Shown here: in pieces, positions 24,465-33,700 of the stretch
How positions within the stretch are numbered: position 1 is the stretch's first letter
Layout: the number at the start of each line of letters is the position of its first letter
The notes under the pieces: generated by a model
The model's input: the letters and a program-made list of their open reading frames with translations, nothing else
What the model was told of the DNA's origin: nothing
Databases searched by the model: none
Origin: Massilia frigida
GTDB taxonomy: Bacteria; Pseudomonadota; Gammaproteobacteria; Burkholderiales; Burkholderiaceae_D
Length of the DNA stretch: 64,000 nucleotides
Reading direction: 5' to 3'
Assembly: GCF_011682175.1 (NCBI RefSeq)
Contig: NZ_WHJG01000018.1
Location: 1 to 64,000, forward strand
Translations under genes and position numbers: made by a program

Positions 24465-25862
24465 ATGCAATTGACCCACACACTCGCCTGGGGCGGTCTT
24501 TGCAGCATGCTGCTGGCCGCACCCGGCTTCGCGTCCACGGTCACCATCGAGCACAATGGCAGCAACCCTTTTCCTCTCGGCGGCAAGGTCTGGTTCGTCG
24601 GCAAGTTCGATGGCGTCGGCAAGTCGATGGCCTTGTCGGTCAACGGCATCCCCGGCGGTAACGCGACAGTCGGCACCATCAACTCCCAGAACGGCGAATA
24701 CCTCGCCCCACTGGCAACGCCGCCGAACAACGCGGTGAGCGTCACGGCAACCTACCGCAGCGATCCACCGGCATCGGCGAGCACCATGCTGACCTTTCGC
24801 ACCGGTACCACGCCGACGCCGACACCAACCGGCGGCCCATCCATCGCCGGTTGCGACATGTTCCCGGCCAACGCCATCTTCAACACCCGCATCGACGATT
24901 TGGTGCGCTTCCCCGCCCACGCCAGCAGCAACGCCTGGATCCACAGCGTCGGCAACGCGCGTGCGCTGCACATGGACTTTGGCCGCAACGTCAACCAGGC
25001 CGACTATGCGTCCTACTACGGCATTCCGTACAACGTGGTCGACGCCAGCACCACCAGCTGGCCGCGCGTCTCTTTCGCCATCACCGATCCCAATTCCGGC
25101 AACGGTGACGGCGTGCCGGACGAAAGCGACTGCGCCGCGCCCGACGCCGCCCACACGCTCACGCGCGGATGCAGCACGCTGCCAGCCACGAGCCAGCGCT
25201 TCCCCTACCCGAACGATAACGTGCTCAAGGCCGAATACGGCAACTGCAACGATCCGCAGCAGTGCGGCGACCGCCATGTGCTGGCCGTCGAAAAGAACGC
25301 CTGCCGCCTGTGGGAAAGCTACTTCACCTACAAGGTCAACGGCCAGTGGCATGCCTATTCGACCGCCGCGTGGAACCTCAACTCGAACCAGATGCGCCCG
25401 AGAACCTGGACCTCGGCCGACGCCGCCGGCCTGCCGATCCTGCCGCTGCTGATGCGCGCCGATGAAGCTTCCGCCGGCGCCGTGCGCCACGCCTTGCGCA
25501 TCACCTTCGCCGACCGGGTGCTCGACCAGCGCTTCGTGTGGCCGGCCACACACGCTGCGGGTGGCGCGACCGGCAACGGCATCCCGTTCGGCGCCGTGCT
25601 GCGCCTGAAAAGCGACTTCCCGATCCCCGCCAACTGGACCACCCAGGCGCGCGCGCTGGCAACCGCCATGAAGCGCTACGGCGTGTATGTGGCCGATATC
25701 GGCAGCAACAGCTTCCTGACCGGCGAGCCAAGTGCGAGCTGGAATCCGGAGACGATCTCGCAGCTGCAGCGCATTCAAATGGGTTCGTTCGAGTTTGTCG
25801 ATACCCGCACCATCACCGGCAACCCGAAGTTCAACGCCAACTCCTTCCAGGCCAGCTGGTAA
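24465..25862 (+). CDS. Secreted two-domain protein of unknown function; N-terminal module shared with the DUF1800 protein
   Basis: 465 residues with a signal peptide ending near GFAS. Residues about 24-110 form a beta-rich module (GGKVWFVGKFDGVGKSM, SVNGIPGGNATVG, INSQNG). A Thr-Pro linker and a 340-residue C-terminal domain with eight cysteines follow (MFPANAIFNTRIDDL, AYSTAAWNLNSN, YVADIGSNSF). The N-terminal module is strikingly similar to that of the DUF1800 protein encoded at 28594-30441. The C-terminal domain resembles secreted proteins of polysaccharide-degrading bacteria in general look, but I do not recognise the family. It is divergent from the propeller kinase and preceded by the shared direct-repeat box and a GGAG Shine-Dalgarno. 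Confidence 0.85.
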   Translation: MQLTHTLAWGGLCSMLLAAPGFASTVTIEHNGSNPFPLGGKVWFVGKFDGVGKSMALSVNGIPGGNATVGTINSQNGEYLAPLATPPNNAVSVTATYRSDPPASASTMLTFRTGTTPTPTPTGGPSIAGCDMFPANAIFNTRIDDLVRFPAHASSNAWIHSVGNARALHMDFGRNVNQADYASYYGIPYNVVDASTTSWPRVSFAITDPNSGNGDGVPDESDCAAPDAAHTLTRGCSTLPATSQRFPYPNDNVLKAEYGNCNDPQQCGDRHVLAVEKNACRLWESYFTYKVNGQWHAYSTAAWNLNSNQMRPRTWTSADAAGLPILPLLMRADEASAGAVRHALRITFADRVLDQRFVWPATHAAGGATGNGIPFGAVLRLKSDFPIPANWTTQARALATAMKRYGVYVADIGSNSFLTGEPSASWNPETISQLQRIQMGSFEFVDTRTITGNPKFNANSFQASW

Positions 25863-25869
25863 GCATGCC

Positions 25870-25888
25870 GCCCCGGCCACGCCGGGGC
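25870..25888 (+). terminator. Hairpin after the secreted-protein gene
   Basis: Arms GCCCCGGC (25870-25877) and GCCGGGGC (25881-25888) around CAC begin 8 bp after the stop codon. Only a weak T-run follows (TGTTC), so termination efficiency is uncertain. Confidence 0.6.
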
Positions 25889-25908
25889 TGTTCATCGGCG
25901 CGCGGCGC

Positions 25909-26193
25909 TCAGGCGGCGCGCAGTTCCCGTATTCCCTTCCCCAAGCGCCGCCGTAGCAAGGTGCGCAAGGTTACGCCGTCGGCATAGCCGACCATCCCCG
26001 CAATCCGTTCGACACTGGTGCTGCTCGTCTTGAGCAAGTGCAGCGCGCTTTCGACGCGCAAGTCCTGGACATAGGCCACCGGGGTCTTGCCGAGCACCTC
26101 GTGCAGGCGACGCGCCAGCGTACGCTTGCTGGTGGCCAGATCGCCGGCCGCCTGCTCCAGGCTGAAGCGTTTATCGAGATTGGCGCGCGCCCA
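25909..26193 (-). pseudogene. Truncated AraC/GlxA-type regulator (only the DNA-binding domain remains)
   Basis: The frame encodes about 94 residues matching the C-terminal AraC domain of GlxA-type regulators: WARANLDKRFSLEQAA, TSKRTLARRLHEVLGKTP, QDLRVESALHLL, and a second HTH with ERIAGMVGYADGVTLRTLLRR. Immediately upstream is an in-frame TAG (26194-26196), and no DJ-1/PfpI-like sensor domain is found before it. The usual protein is over 300 residues, so the 5' two-thirds is lost. It lies divergent to a monooxygenase-like gene that an intact regulator might once have controlled. Confidence 0.75.
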
Positions 26194-26307
26194 CTATTCA
26201 TGGCAAGATCGATACTATAGATGTCAATGGAGCCAGTATCGTCGTGCAAACCCGGCCTGTAAAGTCGGTTCATCGCACTTCGCGACCAACCTGACCAAAG
26301 GAATTCC

Positions 26308-26622
26308 ATGATGATCAAGCACGCACTGCTGGCCCGCTTCGAAGCACGCCCGGGCAAGGAAGACGACGTCGCCCGGATTCTCGGCGCGGCCCTGGAGATG
26401 GCCAATCAGGAGGCCAGCACGCCGCTCTGGTTTGCCCTGAAATTGTCGGAGCGCGTGTTCGGCGTGTTCGACGCGTTCGAGACCGAAGCTGCGCGCCAGG
26501 CCCACCTGGACGGCCCCATTGCCAAGGCCCTGATGGCGAGCGCCGACGCGCTGTTCGTACGCCAGCCGGAGATCGAGGCGGTCGAGGTGCTCGGCCTCAA
26601 AAACGCGGCGCTGGCAAGTTAG
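26308..26622 (+). CDS. Antibiotic-biosynthesis-monooxygenase-like (ABM) small protein
   Basis: 104 residues forming a compact alpha/beta ferredoxin-like dimeric barrel. ARFEARPGKEDDVARIL at the start and FGVFDAFETEAARQAHLDGP in the middle are typical of putative quinol monooxygenases (YgiN/ABM). The terminal IEAVEVLGLK strand fits the fold. The Shine-Dalgarno AAAGGAA precedes tandem ATGs at 26308 and 26311. Cofactor-free oxidation of quinones is the usual suggestion for such proteins; the substrate is unknown. A truncated AraC-type gene lies on the other side of the promoter region. Confidence 0.8.
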   Translation: MMIKHALLARFEARPGKEDDVARILGAALEMANQEASTPLWFALKLSERVFGVFDAFETEAARQAHLDGPIAKALMASADALFVRQPEIEAVEVLGLKNAALAS

Positions 26623-26630
26623 CCCAAGCA

Positions 26631-26650
26631 GGCCGGCCGCGCGGCCGGCC
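26631..26650. repeat. 20-bp perfect G+C palindrome between two small genes
   Basis: GGCCGGCCGC is directly followed by its reverse complement GCGGCCGGCC. Flanking CAG and CTG extend the dyad with one bulge. It starts 9 bp after the stop of the ABM-like gene and probably acts as a transcription-attenuating hairpin. Confidence 0.6.
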
Positions 26651-26681
26651 CTGGAATACAGACTCACACAAGGAGCATCGC

Positions 26682-27128
26682 ATGTACGAAAAAACGCTGG
26701 TCGCCGGATGGGGCGACATGGACTTCAACGCCCACATGCGCAACACGGCCTACCTGGACAAATCGGCCGATGTGCGCATGATGTGCTTCGCCGACCATGG
26801 TTTTCCCATGGCTGAATTCATGCGCCTGAAAATCGGCCCGGTGGTGATGAAGGACGAAGTCACCTACTTCCGCGAGTTTCACCTGCTCGACGAAGTTGGC
26901 GTGACGATGGCGCTGGCCGGCCTGTCCGAGGATGGCAGCCGCATGATCATCCGCAACGAGTTCTTTCGCAAAGGGACGCTGGCGGCGCGGGTCAACTCCA
27001 CGGTCGGCTGGCTCGACCTCACATCGCGCAAGCTGGTGCGCCCGCCCGAGGCGCTGTTGCAGGTGATGCAGGGCCTGTCCCGCTGCGACGATGTCATCGA
27101 CCTGCCCAACAGCCGTTCGCAGGGCTGA
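26682..27128 (+). CDS. 4HBT-type acyl-CoA thioesterase family protein
   Basis: 148 residues of the hot-dog fold. The N-terminal GWGDMDFNAHMRNTAYLD matches the D-x-(D/N)-x-x-x-H-x-x-N catalytic region of YbgC/FadM-type thioesterases, with Asp as the likely catalytic residue. The VTYFREFHLLDEVGV strand follows, and FFRKGTLAARV fits the later beta strands. It would hydrolyse acyl- or aryl-CoA thioesters; the substrate cannot be read from the sequence. AAGGAG precedes the ATG. It may be co-transcribed with the ABM-like gene across a 59-bp gap holding the palindrome. Confidence 0.85.
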   Translation: MYEKTLVAGWGDMDFNAHMRNTAYLDKSADVRMMCFADHGFPMAEFMRLKIGPVVMKDEVTYFREFHLLDEVGVTMALAGLSEDGSRMIIRNEFFRKGTLAARVNSTVGWLDLTSRKLVRPPEALLQVMQGLSRCDDVIDLPNSRSQG

Positions 27129-27136
27129 GCGGAACG

Positions 27137-27163
27137 AAAAAAACCGCGCGAACATCCGCGCGG
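27137..27163 (-). terminator. Rho-independent terminator of the DUF1800-DUF1501 operon
   Basis: On the minus strand, arms CCGCGCG and CGCGCGG flank a 6-nt loop and are followed by seven T (27143-27137). It lies 22 bp after the DUF1501 stop codon. Confidence 0.85.
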
Positions 27164-27185
27164 CAAAGACAGAGCCAGTCTGTCA

Positions 27186-28565
27186 TCAGCCCATGAACCC
27201 CAGATCGCTGGCCGCGAATTTCGCCAGCTCGTTCTTGAAGACCTGACTGGCGAGCATGTCCGGATCGGCCCCGAACCACCTGCCCAGCGTCGCGCCCACC
27301 TGCTGGTTCGAGAACTGCGGGATCCACACACCCCGTCCGGTCGCGTCATCCGGCCCGCCCAGGGTAAAGTCAGGGAACCGGCCATACACGCCGCCCTTGA
27401 CTGCCGCCCCGATCACCAGATGGTGGTTGCCCCACGCATGATCGGTGCCGCCCGAATTGGCCATCAGCGTGCGGCCGAAGTCCGACATCGTGAACGTCGT
27501 CACGCTGTGCTTGTGGCCGATCTCGGCGAGCGCCTGCTGGAACGCGGCCACCGACTGCGACACCTGGCGCAGCACATCCCACTGCTGGTACGCCTGTCCG
27601 CCGTGCGTATCGAAGCCGCCGATCGACACAAAGAACACTTGCCGCCCCGGCCCTTGCGCGGCGCGCTGGCGAATCAGCTGCGCCACCGTGTGCAGCTGCG
27701 TGGCCAGCGCAAAGCCAGGGAACACCGTGTTCAGCGGGGTGGCCGCATTCGCCTTGGACAGGTCGGCCACCAGGTCCATCCCTTGCAGCAGCGCCTTGTT
27801 GGCGGCATTGGCCATCAGGTTCGGATTCTCGCTGGCCAGGATCTGGCGCAAGGCATCGCGCCGCGTATCGGCCTGGGCCTGCGGCCAGAAGTTCATGCCG
27901 GCCAGGCTCAGTTCACCGGATTCCGGCAGGCGGTTGCCGTGCACGCTGGCGCCTTCCACGAACAGGCCGCCCGCGCCGACCGAGACCGCGTCGAGCCGGC
28001 CCGCGCCGCCCAGCACATCGAGCAGGCGCCCGCCCCAGCCCGTGCCGGCACCGACCGGCGTGCCGGCCTGGTTCTGCAAGGTCTGGTCGGGATGGGAAAA
28101 CAGCTGTGGCGGAATCGCCGTGCCGGCCACGTACTGCGCCTTGGTCAGCGGCTGGCGCACGCTGCCGACGTTGAGCACGGCCGCCACTTCACCCTGGCCG
28201 AACAGCGCGTCGATTTCCGGCATGCCGTAGTGAAAGCCGAACGCTTGCGCCACTGCATCCGGTACGGCCTGCAAGGTGGCCGTGCGCGGCGCCAGCAAGG
28301 TCTTGGCCGAGGTCGACAAGGCCAGCCCGGCCGCGCCGCGCGCAGCGGCATACTTGGCGTAGTGGGCCGCGTCGAGCGGCACGATCATATTGTTGCCGTC
28401 ATTGCCGCCGAACATGTACAGGCATACGAGGGCCTTGTAATCGGTGACGGCAGCCTGTGCCGGGGCCGCCGCGCCCAGCAAGCCCATGGTCGACAGGGTG
28501 CCCAGCAGGCTGGCCTGGGCGCTACCGCGCAGGAATCCCCGGCGCGAGGTCGAAACTGTATCCAT
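27186..28565 (-). CDS. DUF1501 family Tat-exported protein
   Basis: 459 residues. The N-terminus carries a twin-arginine motif (SRRGFLRGSA) and a hydrophobic stretch, so export in folded form is expected. The body is alkaline-phosphatase/sulfatase-superfamily-like as known for DUF1501: LVCLYMFGGNDGNNM near the start, GGFDTHGGQAYQQWDVL in the middle, and SDFGRTLMAN and TDHAWGNHHLVIG later. These supply conserved Asp, His and Gly residues suggestive of metal binding. DUF1501 and DUF1800 genes are commonly adjacent; here the gap is 28 bp, so they form an operon. Catalytic activity has not been established to my knowledge. Confidence 0.92.
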   Translation of the reverse strand: MDTVSTSRRGFLRGSAQASLLGTLSTMGLLGAAAPAQAAVTDYKALVCLYMFGGNDGNNMIVPLDAAHYAKYAAARGAAGLALSTSAKTLLAPRTATLQAVPDAVAQAFGFHYGMPEIDALFGQGEVAAVLNVGSVRQPLTKAQYVAGTAIPPQLFSHPDQTLQNQAGTPVGAGTGWGGRLLDVLGGAGRLDAVSVGAGGLFVEGASVHGNRLPESGELSLAGMNFWPQAQADTRRDALRQILASENPNLMANAANKALLQGMDLVADLSKANAATPLNTVFPGFALATQLHTVAQLIRQRAAQGPGRQVFFVSIGGFDTHGGQAYQQWDVLRQVSQSVAAFQQALAEIGHKHSVTTFTMSDFGRTLMANSGGTDHAWGNHHLVIGAAVKGGVYGRFPDFTLGGPDDATGRGVWIPQFSNQQVGATLGRWFGADPDMLASQVFKNELAKFAASDLGFMG

Positions 28566-28593
28566 CTTGAATCCTTTGTATGTGGAAGGCCGC

Positions 28594-30441
28594 TTACAGG
28601 TGCACGGCGAAATCGGAAACCGCGCTCAAATACAGCGCCGTGATCGCGCGCTGGCGTGGATCGCTGATGGCCTGGATCGTCAGGCCGAGCTGGGTGCGGG
28701 TCGCCGCACGCATGCGGCCGGACAGCAGGTTCGCATCCACCAGATTGATCAGCTTGGCCGGGTCGCCCGCCGCGTTGACGTAGGGGGTGATGTCGATCTT
28801 CACCATGCTGTTCAGGTTGCCGGCGATCAGGTCGTAGGCCAGGTTGGCGCGCAGTACCGCCAGGCTCGGCGCATAGATCTGGAATTCCGGTCCGTACAGG
28901 GTCGGCGAACCCGGCAGGCGCGTCATCGGCGAGTAGAAATTGAACACGCTTGGCGACTTGAGCAGTTCCTGGCTGACGCCGTGGTAACTCCAGAACAGAT
29001 TGGTCGGGTCCAGCACCTGCCCGTTGAGCGCGCGTATCAGGCCGAGCGTGTGCATGATCGGATCCTTGAGCTGGCCGTGGGCGGCGCCGGGCGTGGCCGG
29101 ACGCGCTTCGACGTCGCTCAGCACGGCGCGCAGGGTGGCGGCCAGGTCGCCGCGCCCGGCAGGGCCTTGGGCGAACACATCGGCCACGCGCTTGATGTAG
29201 GCCGGGCTTGGATTGCTCGTCACAAACGCGCGGATCAGGCGCGTGGCGATGAACGGCGGCAGGTTCGGGTGCTGGAACAGGTTCTGCATCACTGCGTCGT
29301 AATCCTGCACCGTGTTTTGCCCGGCCGCCAGTTGGGTACCGTTGAGCAAGGTCTTGGCACCCTTGTCGTGATAGGCGTCGCGCGGCTGCAAGGGGCCGCT
29401 GAAGTTTTCCCAGTTGATGCCAGTGGCGCTGGTGCCGGCGTAGGTCCAGCCGCTCAGCGCGCGTGAGAATTCGCCGATGTCGGCCTGGGTATAGGCCGCG
29501 ATGGTGTCACCGTTACGGTCGAGCTGGGCGCTGCCATCCTGGTTCAGCATGGTGGTGCCGATGGTGAACAGCTGCATCACTTCGCGCGCGTAGTTTTCGT
29601 TGGGCGATGGCATGACGCTGTTGCCCAGGTCGAGATACTTGCCCATGGCCGGGTTCAGCGTCATCTCGCGCAGCAGCTTGTTGAAGTTGCCGAAGGCGTG
29701 CTTCTGCAAGGTCATCAGCCAGGGTAGCATTTCGTTCGGGTAAGGATTCTTGTCGGACGAGACGACAAAGATTTGCGAGAGCGCGAAGATCATGCGCTGG
29801 CGCAGCTGGTCCTTTCCGCTTGCCATGTTGCGGTACCAGTTGGTGGCCAGTTGATTCAGGCTGGTGGCGACCGGCATCGGGCTGGCGGGCGTGGCAAACT
29901 GCTGGGTCAGCCATGCGTTTTGGCCGAGGGTTTGCAGTTGGGCGAGCTCGGCTGCGGTGGCACCGAAGCTGGCCTGTTCCAGGAAGCGTACCGCCGCGAC
30001 TTTGGCCGCATCCGGGACCGGGACCGGCGTTGGCGTCGGGGTTGGGGTTGGCGTCGGCGTCGGGGTTGGCGTCGGGGTTGGCGTTGGCGTCGGCGTTACA
30101 ACTGCGCTACGCAACGTCAGCACGACCGATCCGGACACGGGCGCTGTCCCGTACGTCTTTGCGGAAATAGTCACCGCGTTGTTGGCCGGCATCACCATCG
30201 GTGCCACATATTTGCCGTTCTGCGAATTGACCGTGCCCACTGCGGCGTTACCGCCCGGAACGCCGTTGACGGAAAACTCCATGCTGCGTCCCACGCCGTC
30301 GAGCTTGCCGAGCAGCCATACCGTGCTGCCCAGCGCAAACGGCGCCTTGCCGCTGTATTCGACCGTCACCGTCGCCGCAAACGCCGGCGCGGCCACCATC
30401 AGGCACACGGGCGCCCACATCCACACTCTGCTACCTTGCAT
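28594..30441 (-). CDS. DUF1800 family secreted protein with an added N-terminal beta module
   Basis: 615 residues from ATG 30441, with GGGAGG five bases upstream. The order is: signal peptide (APVCLMVAAPAFA); a beta-rich module (about 22-110: STVWLLGKLDGVGRSM, SVNGVPGGNAAVG, VNSQNGKY); a long Thr-Pro repeat linker; then the DUF1800 domain (about 145-615) with RFLEQASFGATAAEL, PNENYAREVMQLFTIG, YHDKGAKTLLNG and HPNLPPFIATRLIRAFV. The N-terminal module is shared with the secreted protein at 24465-25862. A 7-4-7 direct-repeat box lies about 90 bp upstream. DUF1800 function is unknown, though it travels with DUF1501. Confidence 0.92.
   Translation of the reverse strand: MQGSRVWMWAPVCLMVAAPAFAATVTVEYSGKAPFALGSTVWLLGKLDGVGRSMEFSVNGVPGGNAAVGTVNSQNGKYVAPMVMPANNAVTISAKTYGTAPVSGSVVLTLRSAVVTPTPTPTPTPTPTPTPTPTPTPTPVPVPDAAKVAAVRFLEQASFGATAAELAQLQTLGQNAWLTQQFATPASPMPVATSLNQLATNWYRNMASGKDQLRQRMIFALSQIFVVSSDKNPYPNEMLPWLMTLQKHAFGNFNKLLREMTLNPAMGKYLDLGNSVMPSPNENYAREVMQLFTIGTTMLNQDGSAQLDRNGDTIAAYTQADIGEFSRALSGWTYAGTSATGINWENFSGPLQPRDAYHDKGAKTLLNGTQLAAGQNTVQDYDAVMQNLFQHPNLPPFIATRLIRAFVTSNPSPAYIKRVADVFAQGPAGRGDLAATLRAVLSDVEARPATPGAAHGQLKDPIMHTLGLIRALNGQVLDPTNLFWSYHGVSQELLKSPSVFNFYSPMTRLPGSPTLYGPEFQIYAPSLAVLRANLAYDLIAGNLNSMVKIDITPYVNAAGDPAKLINLVDANLLSGRMRAATRTQLGLTIQAISDPRQRAITALYLSAVSDFAVHL
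30013..30099 (-). repeat. Hexanucleotide-based tandem repeat encoding a Thr-Pro linker
   Basis: Variants of GGCGTC, GGGGTT and GGCGTT alternate for about 85 bp and encode roughly 13 Thr-Pro pairs, then Val-Pro, between the N-terminal module and the DUF1800 domain. Slippage here would change linker length in steps of two residues without shifting the frame. Confidence 0.85.
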
Positions 30442-30513
30442 TTCAACCTCCCTGTTGTCGTTGTCGCATCCGCGCCATTGTCGAAGCGACAAAGACAGGC
30501 CGGAACAGCCAAC

Positions 30514-30548
30514 ATCATCAGGTAGAGCGCATTACAGATGGATTACAG
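30514..30548 (-). promoter_or_regulatory. PhoB/OmpR-like direct-repeat box and candidate -10 upstream of the DUF1800-DUF1501 operon
   Basis: Read on the minus strand: CTGTAAT (30548-30542), CCAT, CTGTAAT (30537-30531), an 11-bp gap, then GATGAT (30519-30514). Architecture and spacing match the boxes at 24400-24434 and 34627-34661. Both half-sites match the E. coli Pho-box half CTGTCAT except at the fifth base. The -10 is weak. Confidence 0.65.
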
Positions 30549-30591
30549 AAGACCAATTTCCTGTATTTTTGACAAGAATCACACAGCAACG

Positions 30592-30710
30592 TTTTTTAAC
30601 CGGGGTCTGACCTCTGATTAGAAACATTTCGAATCAGCACCCACACCAGAGTGCAGAAGCATCGACTGCAGGAAACATTTCTAATCAGAGCTCAGACCCC
30701 GGTTAAGAAA
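30592..30710. repeat. 119-bp inverted-repeat element (MITE/REP-like)
   Basis: Arms of about 39 bp (30592-30630 and the complement of 30672-30710) match with four differences. They share the cores TTAACCGGGGTCTGA and CTCTGATTAGAAA. About 40 bp of unrelated sequence lie between. The GGGGTCTGA motif recalls palindromic intergenic repeats common in betaproteobacteria. The element sits between the box upstream of the DUF1800 gene and the 3' end of the BTAD regulator gene. No transposase lies in the window. Confidence 0.75.
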
Positions 30711-30732
30711 GATCGACGACGCACAGTTATCT

Positions 30733-33700
30733 TTACCGGAGGCCGAGTGCGACGGCCAGCTTTTCGGTCTCGTACGAAGGCGATACGCCAAGCACGATCG
30801 AGAGGGTGTCGCGGCAGCGCCGGTAGGCGCCGAAGGCGGCCGCCGCGCCATCCTGCGCATGGGCGCAGCGCATCCAGCCGCGGTAGTTCGCTTCCGACAG
30901 CGGCTCGGCCGCCAGCGCGCGCTGGTACAGGCTCAGCGCGCAGCCCCATTCCTGCATCGCTTCGAGCAGCCGCCCGAGCTGGCCGACCGCGGCGAGGAAC
31001 AGGTTACGCGCGCGCTCGCGCACCGGCAGTATCCATGTGTCTTCGGCGCCGTCGCAAAACGGGCCGCGATACAGATCGAGCAGCGCCGCGCTGCAGCGCC
31101 CGACTTCCTCCACCGCGGCCTGCGCCGGCAGGCCGGCAATGGCCACGCACAGGTCGGCCAGCGCGCTCACGTCGGTCCAGACGCGCGCTTCGGCCAGGTG
31201 CGTCCTGCCGCCGGAAACGACCACCGCCTCGTCGCTCAGCAGCAGCTTGCGCAGGCGGTGCACCGTCACGTTCAACGCCGACTTGGCGACGTCGGTGCTG
31301 CCCCACAGCTGCGCGACCAGCGCCGCCTGGGCCTTGCCGCCCTCGCCCGCCGCCGCCAGGCTTCTGAGCAAAGCCAGTGGCCGCTGCTGCGCCTTGCCGG
31401 TGGCGACCACCGCCGCCCCGTGCAAGGTCAGTTCGAATTTGCCGAGCGTGCGTACCGCGACCGGCCATGGCCAGCCCTGCACGCAGCGGTTCGGCGCGGC
31501 CAGCCGCTGGCGCATGACGATGGCGCCGACATGGGCCGCGTCGATGCCGTTTTCCAGCGCCAGCGCCGCCACCCGCGCGGCCAGCACCGGCACCGCCGCA
31601 AACAGGGCGTTGGCCTGGCGCCGCCGGTGGCTCGCCATCGCCGCGTCCATCAGCGCAGCCGCGCGCGCGCCATCGCCACCCGCCGCGCTGGTGCAGGCGT
31701 CGATGAAGTCGCGTTCTTCGCCCAGCAGCACCGCTTGCACGCCGTACGCGCCAGCCACCGCCCGGCCATAGCACTCCAGCGCTTGCGGGTACGCACCGGC
31801 CCACGCATGGCAGGCACCGAGGAAGGCGTCGAAGCGGGCCCGCTCGCGCGCCGGCACGCCGGCGTCGAGCGCCAGGCGCAGCGTCTCCTGTGCGGCGTGC
31901 AGCGCGCCGGCCAGGTCGCCCGCCAGTGCCAGGCACTGCGCGTCGAGGGCATTGAGGTCGATCATTTGCAAGGTGCGCGACGCCGGCAGCGCCGCGCGCA
32001 TCTGGTCGAGCAGGCCGCGCGCCGCATCCACCGCGCCGGTACCGAGCAGGTGATGCACTTCGAGCGACTGGAACAGCAAAGGATCGAGGCCGGCGTCGAT
32101 GACGATGCTGCGGGCCACGCCCGTCAGGCGCTGCGCCTGCCCCAAGTCGCCCTCCTTGTTGTACCAGCGCGCCACGCGGCTGTACCAGCGCACGCGGTGC
32201 GCTGCGCCGACGGCGGCATCGTCGGCGCACGCGCCAAGCTGCGCCACCAGCACGTTGGCGCGGCCGGCGTTGTCCATCCAGTCGAAGTAGCGCAGCAGGC
32301 AGGCGCCCGCCTCCAGCCGCGCGAGCGGATCGTCGACCTGGTCGAGCGCCAGCCGCGCGCGCTGCACGCAGGCGGCCAGCAAGGGCGATTGCGGCGCCAC
32401 GTACAGCAGCGCGCTGGCCATGCGCGAATGCAGCCGCAGATCGAGCGCGGGATCGAGCGCCGCCAGGTCGAGCGTGCGCACGCCATCGGCCAGCACCGCC
32501 AGCCAGCGCGGCAAGGCGCTGAAATCGGCCCATTCGGCGTCGTAGGTGTCGATGATGGCGGTCACCGCATGCAGGCGCGCCGCCAGGTCGCCGGCCTGGT
32601 CGAAAGCGCGTTCGGCGCGCACCAGGATGCGGCGCGCGTGCAGCGGCTGCGCATCGGCCAGCGACACGCCGTGCCAGTAAGCGAGCCAGGGCTGCGCATC
32701 GGCCATGTCCGCCGGCAGGCAGCTCATCCAGAGGCGCCACGTCTGGCCACGGCCGCTGGCGAGCATGCCAGCGGCGCGGCGCAGCAGGAAGCCGGCCAGT
32801 CCCTGATGCGCCTGCGCCTCGATATACAGGCCTGCCGCTTCGTCGGTGCGGCCGTGCGCGTCGGCGATGGCGGCGGCCTGCGCGGCCAGCGCCAGGCGCT
32901 GCGCGGGATCGAGCAGTTCGCGCGCCTGCTGGCGCAAAAATGCGCCGAACAAGCCGTGGAACGCGTAGCTGTCGCCGCGCCGTTCGACGAACAGGCGGCG
33001 CCGGTACAGGCGTTCAAGCAGCAGCGGCGCGCCGGGGTCGCCCGTGAGCGCCTGCGCGTCCGCACCGGACATGGCCGGCCAACAGGCCAGCATCAGCAAC
33101 AGGTGCCGGGATTGGGCGGGCAGGCGTCCGACGATCTCGCCGGCGAAATAGCGGAACAGCGCTTCGCGCCCCTCCGCCAGGCCGGTGCGCGGCTGGCCAC
33201 GGACGCTGCGCAGCAGCGCCACGCCCGCCGCCCAGCCATCGACCTGGTCGAGCCATTCGGTCACCTCGGGATCGGCCGGGTCGCCGGCCTGCGCCAGCGC
33301 ACGCACTTCGGACGGGTCGAGGCGCAGCGCGTCCCAACCGAGCGTGCCCAGTCGCCCGTCCAGCTCCATGCGCGCGAGGCACGGCGGCAGCGCTTCGCGG
33401 CTCACGGCCACCAGCGTCACCCCGGCCGGCACTTCCGCGCATGCCGCTTCGAGCAGGTTGCCGGCGCTATCCCAGTCGACGTCGTGCGCGTTATCAAACA
33501 CCACCAGGGCGCCTTGCGGCAGGTGGGCATACAACTGGCGGAAGAACAGGCGCGCGTGTTGGGCCGCGTCGCCGGCCACCTGCGGCGCGTGCCAGGGCAA
33601 GGCGCCGTCGAGGGTGCGCAGCGCCTCGGCAAGGAAGAACGACAGCGTGGCCGGATCGGCATCGCCCTGATCGAGCTGGCACCACAGTACAGGCGCCCCG

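Noticed and set aside
24300-25895. N-terminal extension of the propeller kinase frame by about 530 residues
   Set aside because: It runs antisense through the secreted-protein gene, lacks protein-like motifs, and a clear signal peptide starts at 24299.
25971-26405. 144-residue ORF overlapping the AraC remnant
   Set aside because: It is in a different frame from the HTH-encoding sequence and contains no recognisable domain.
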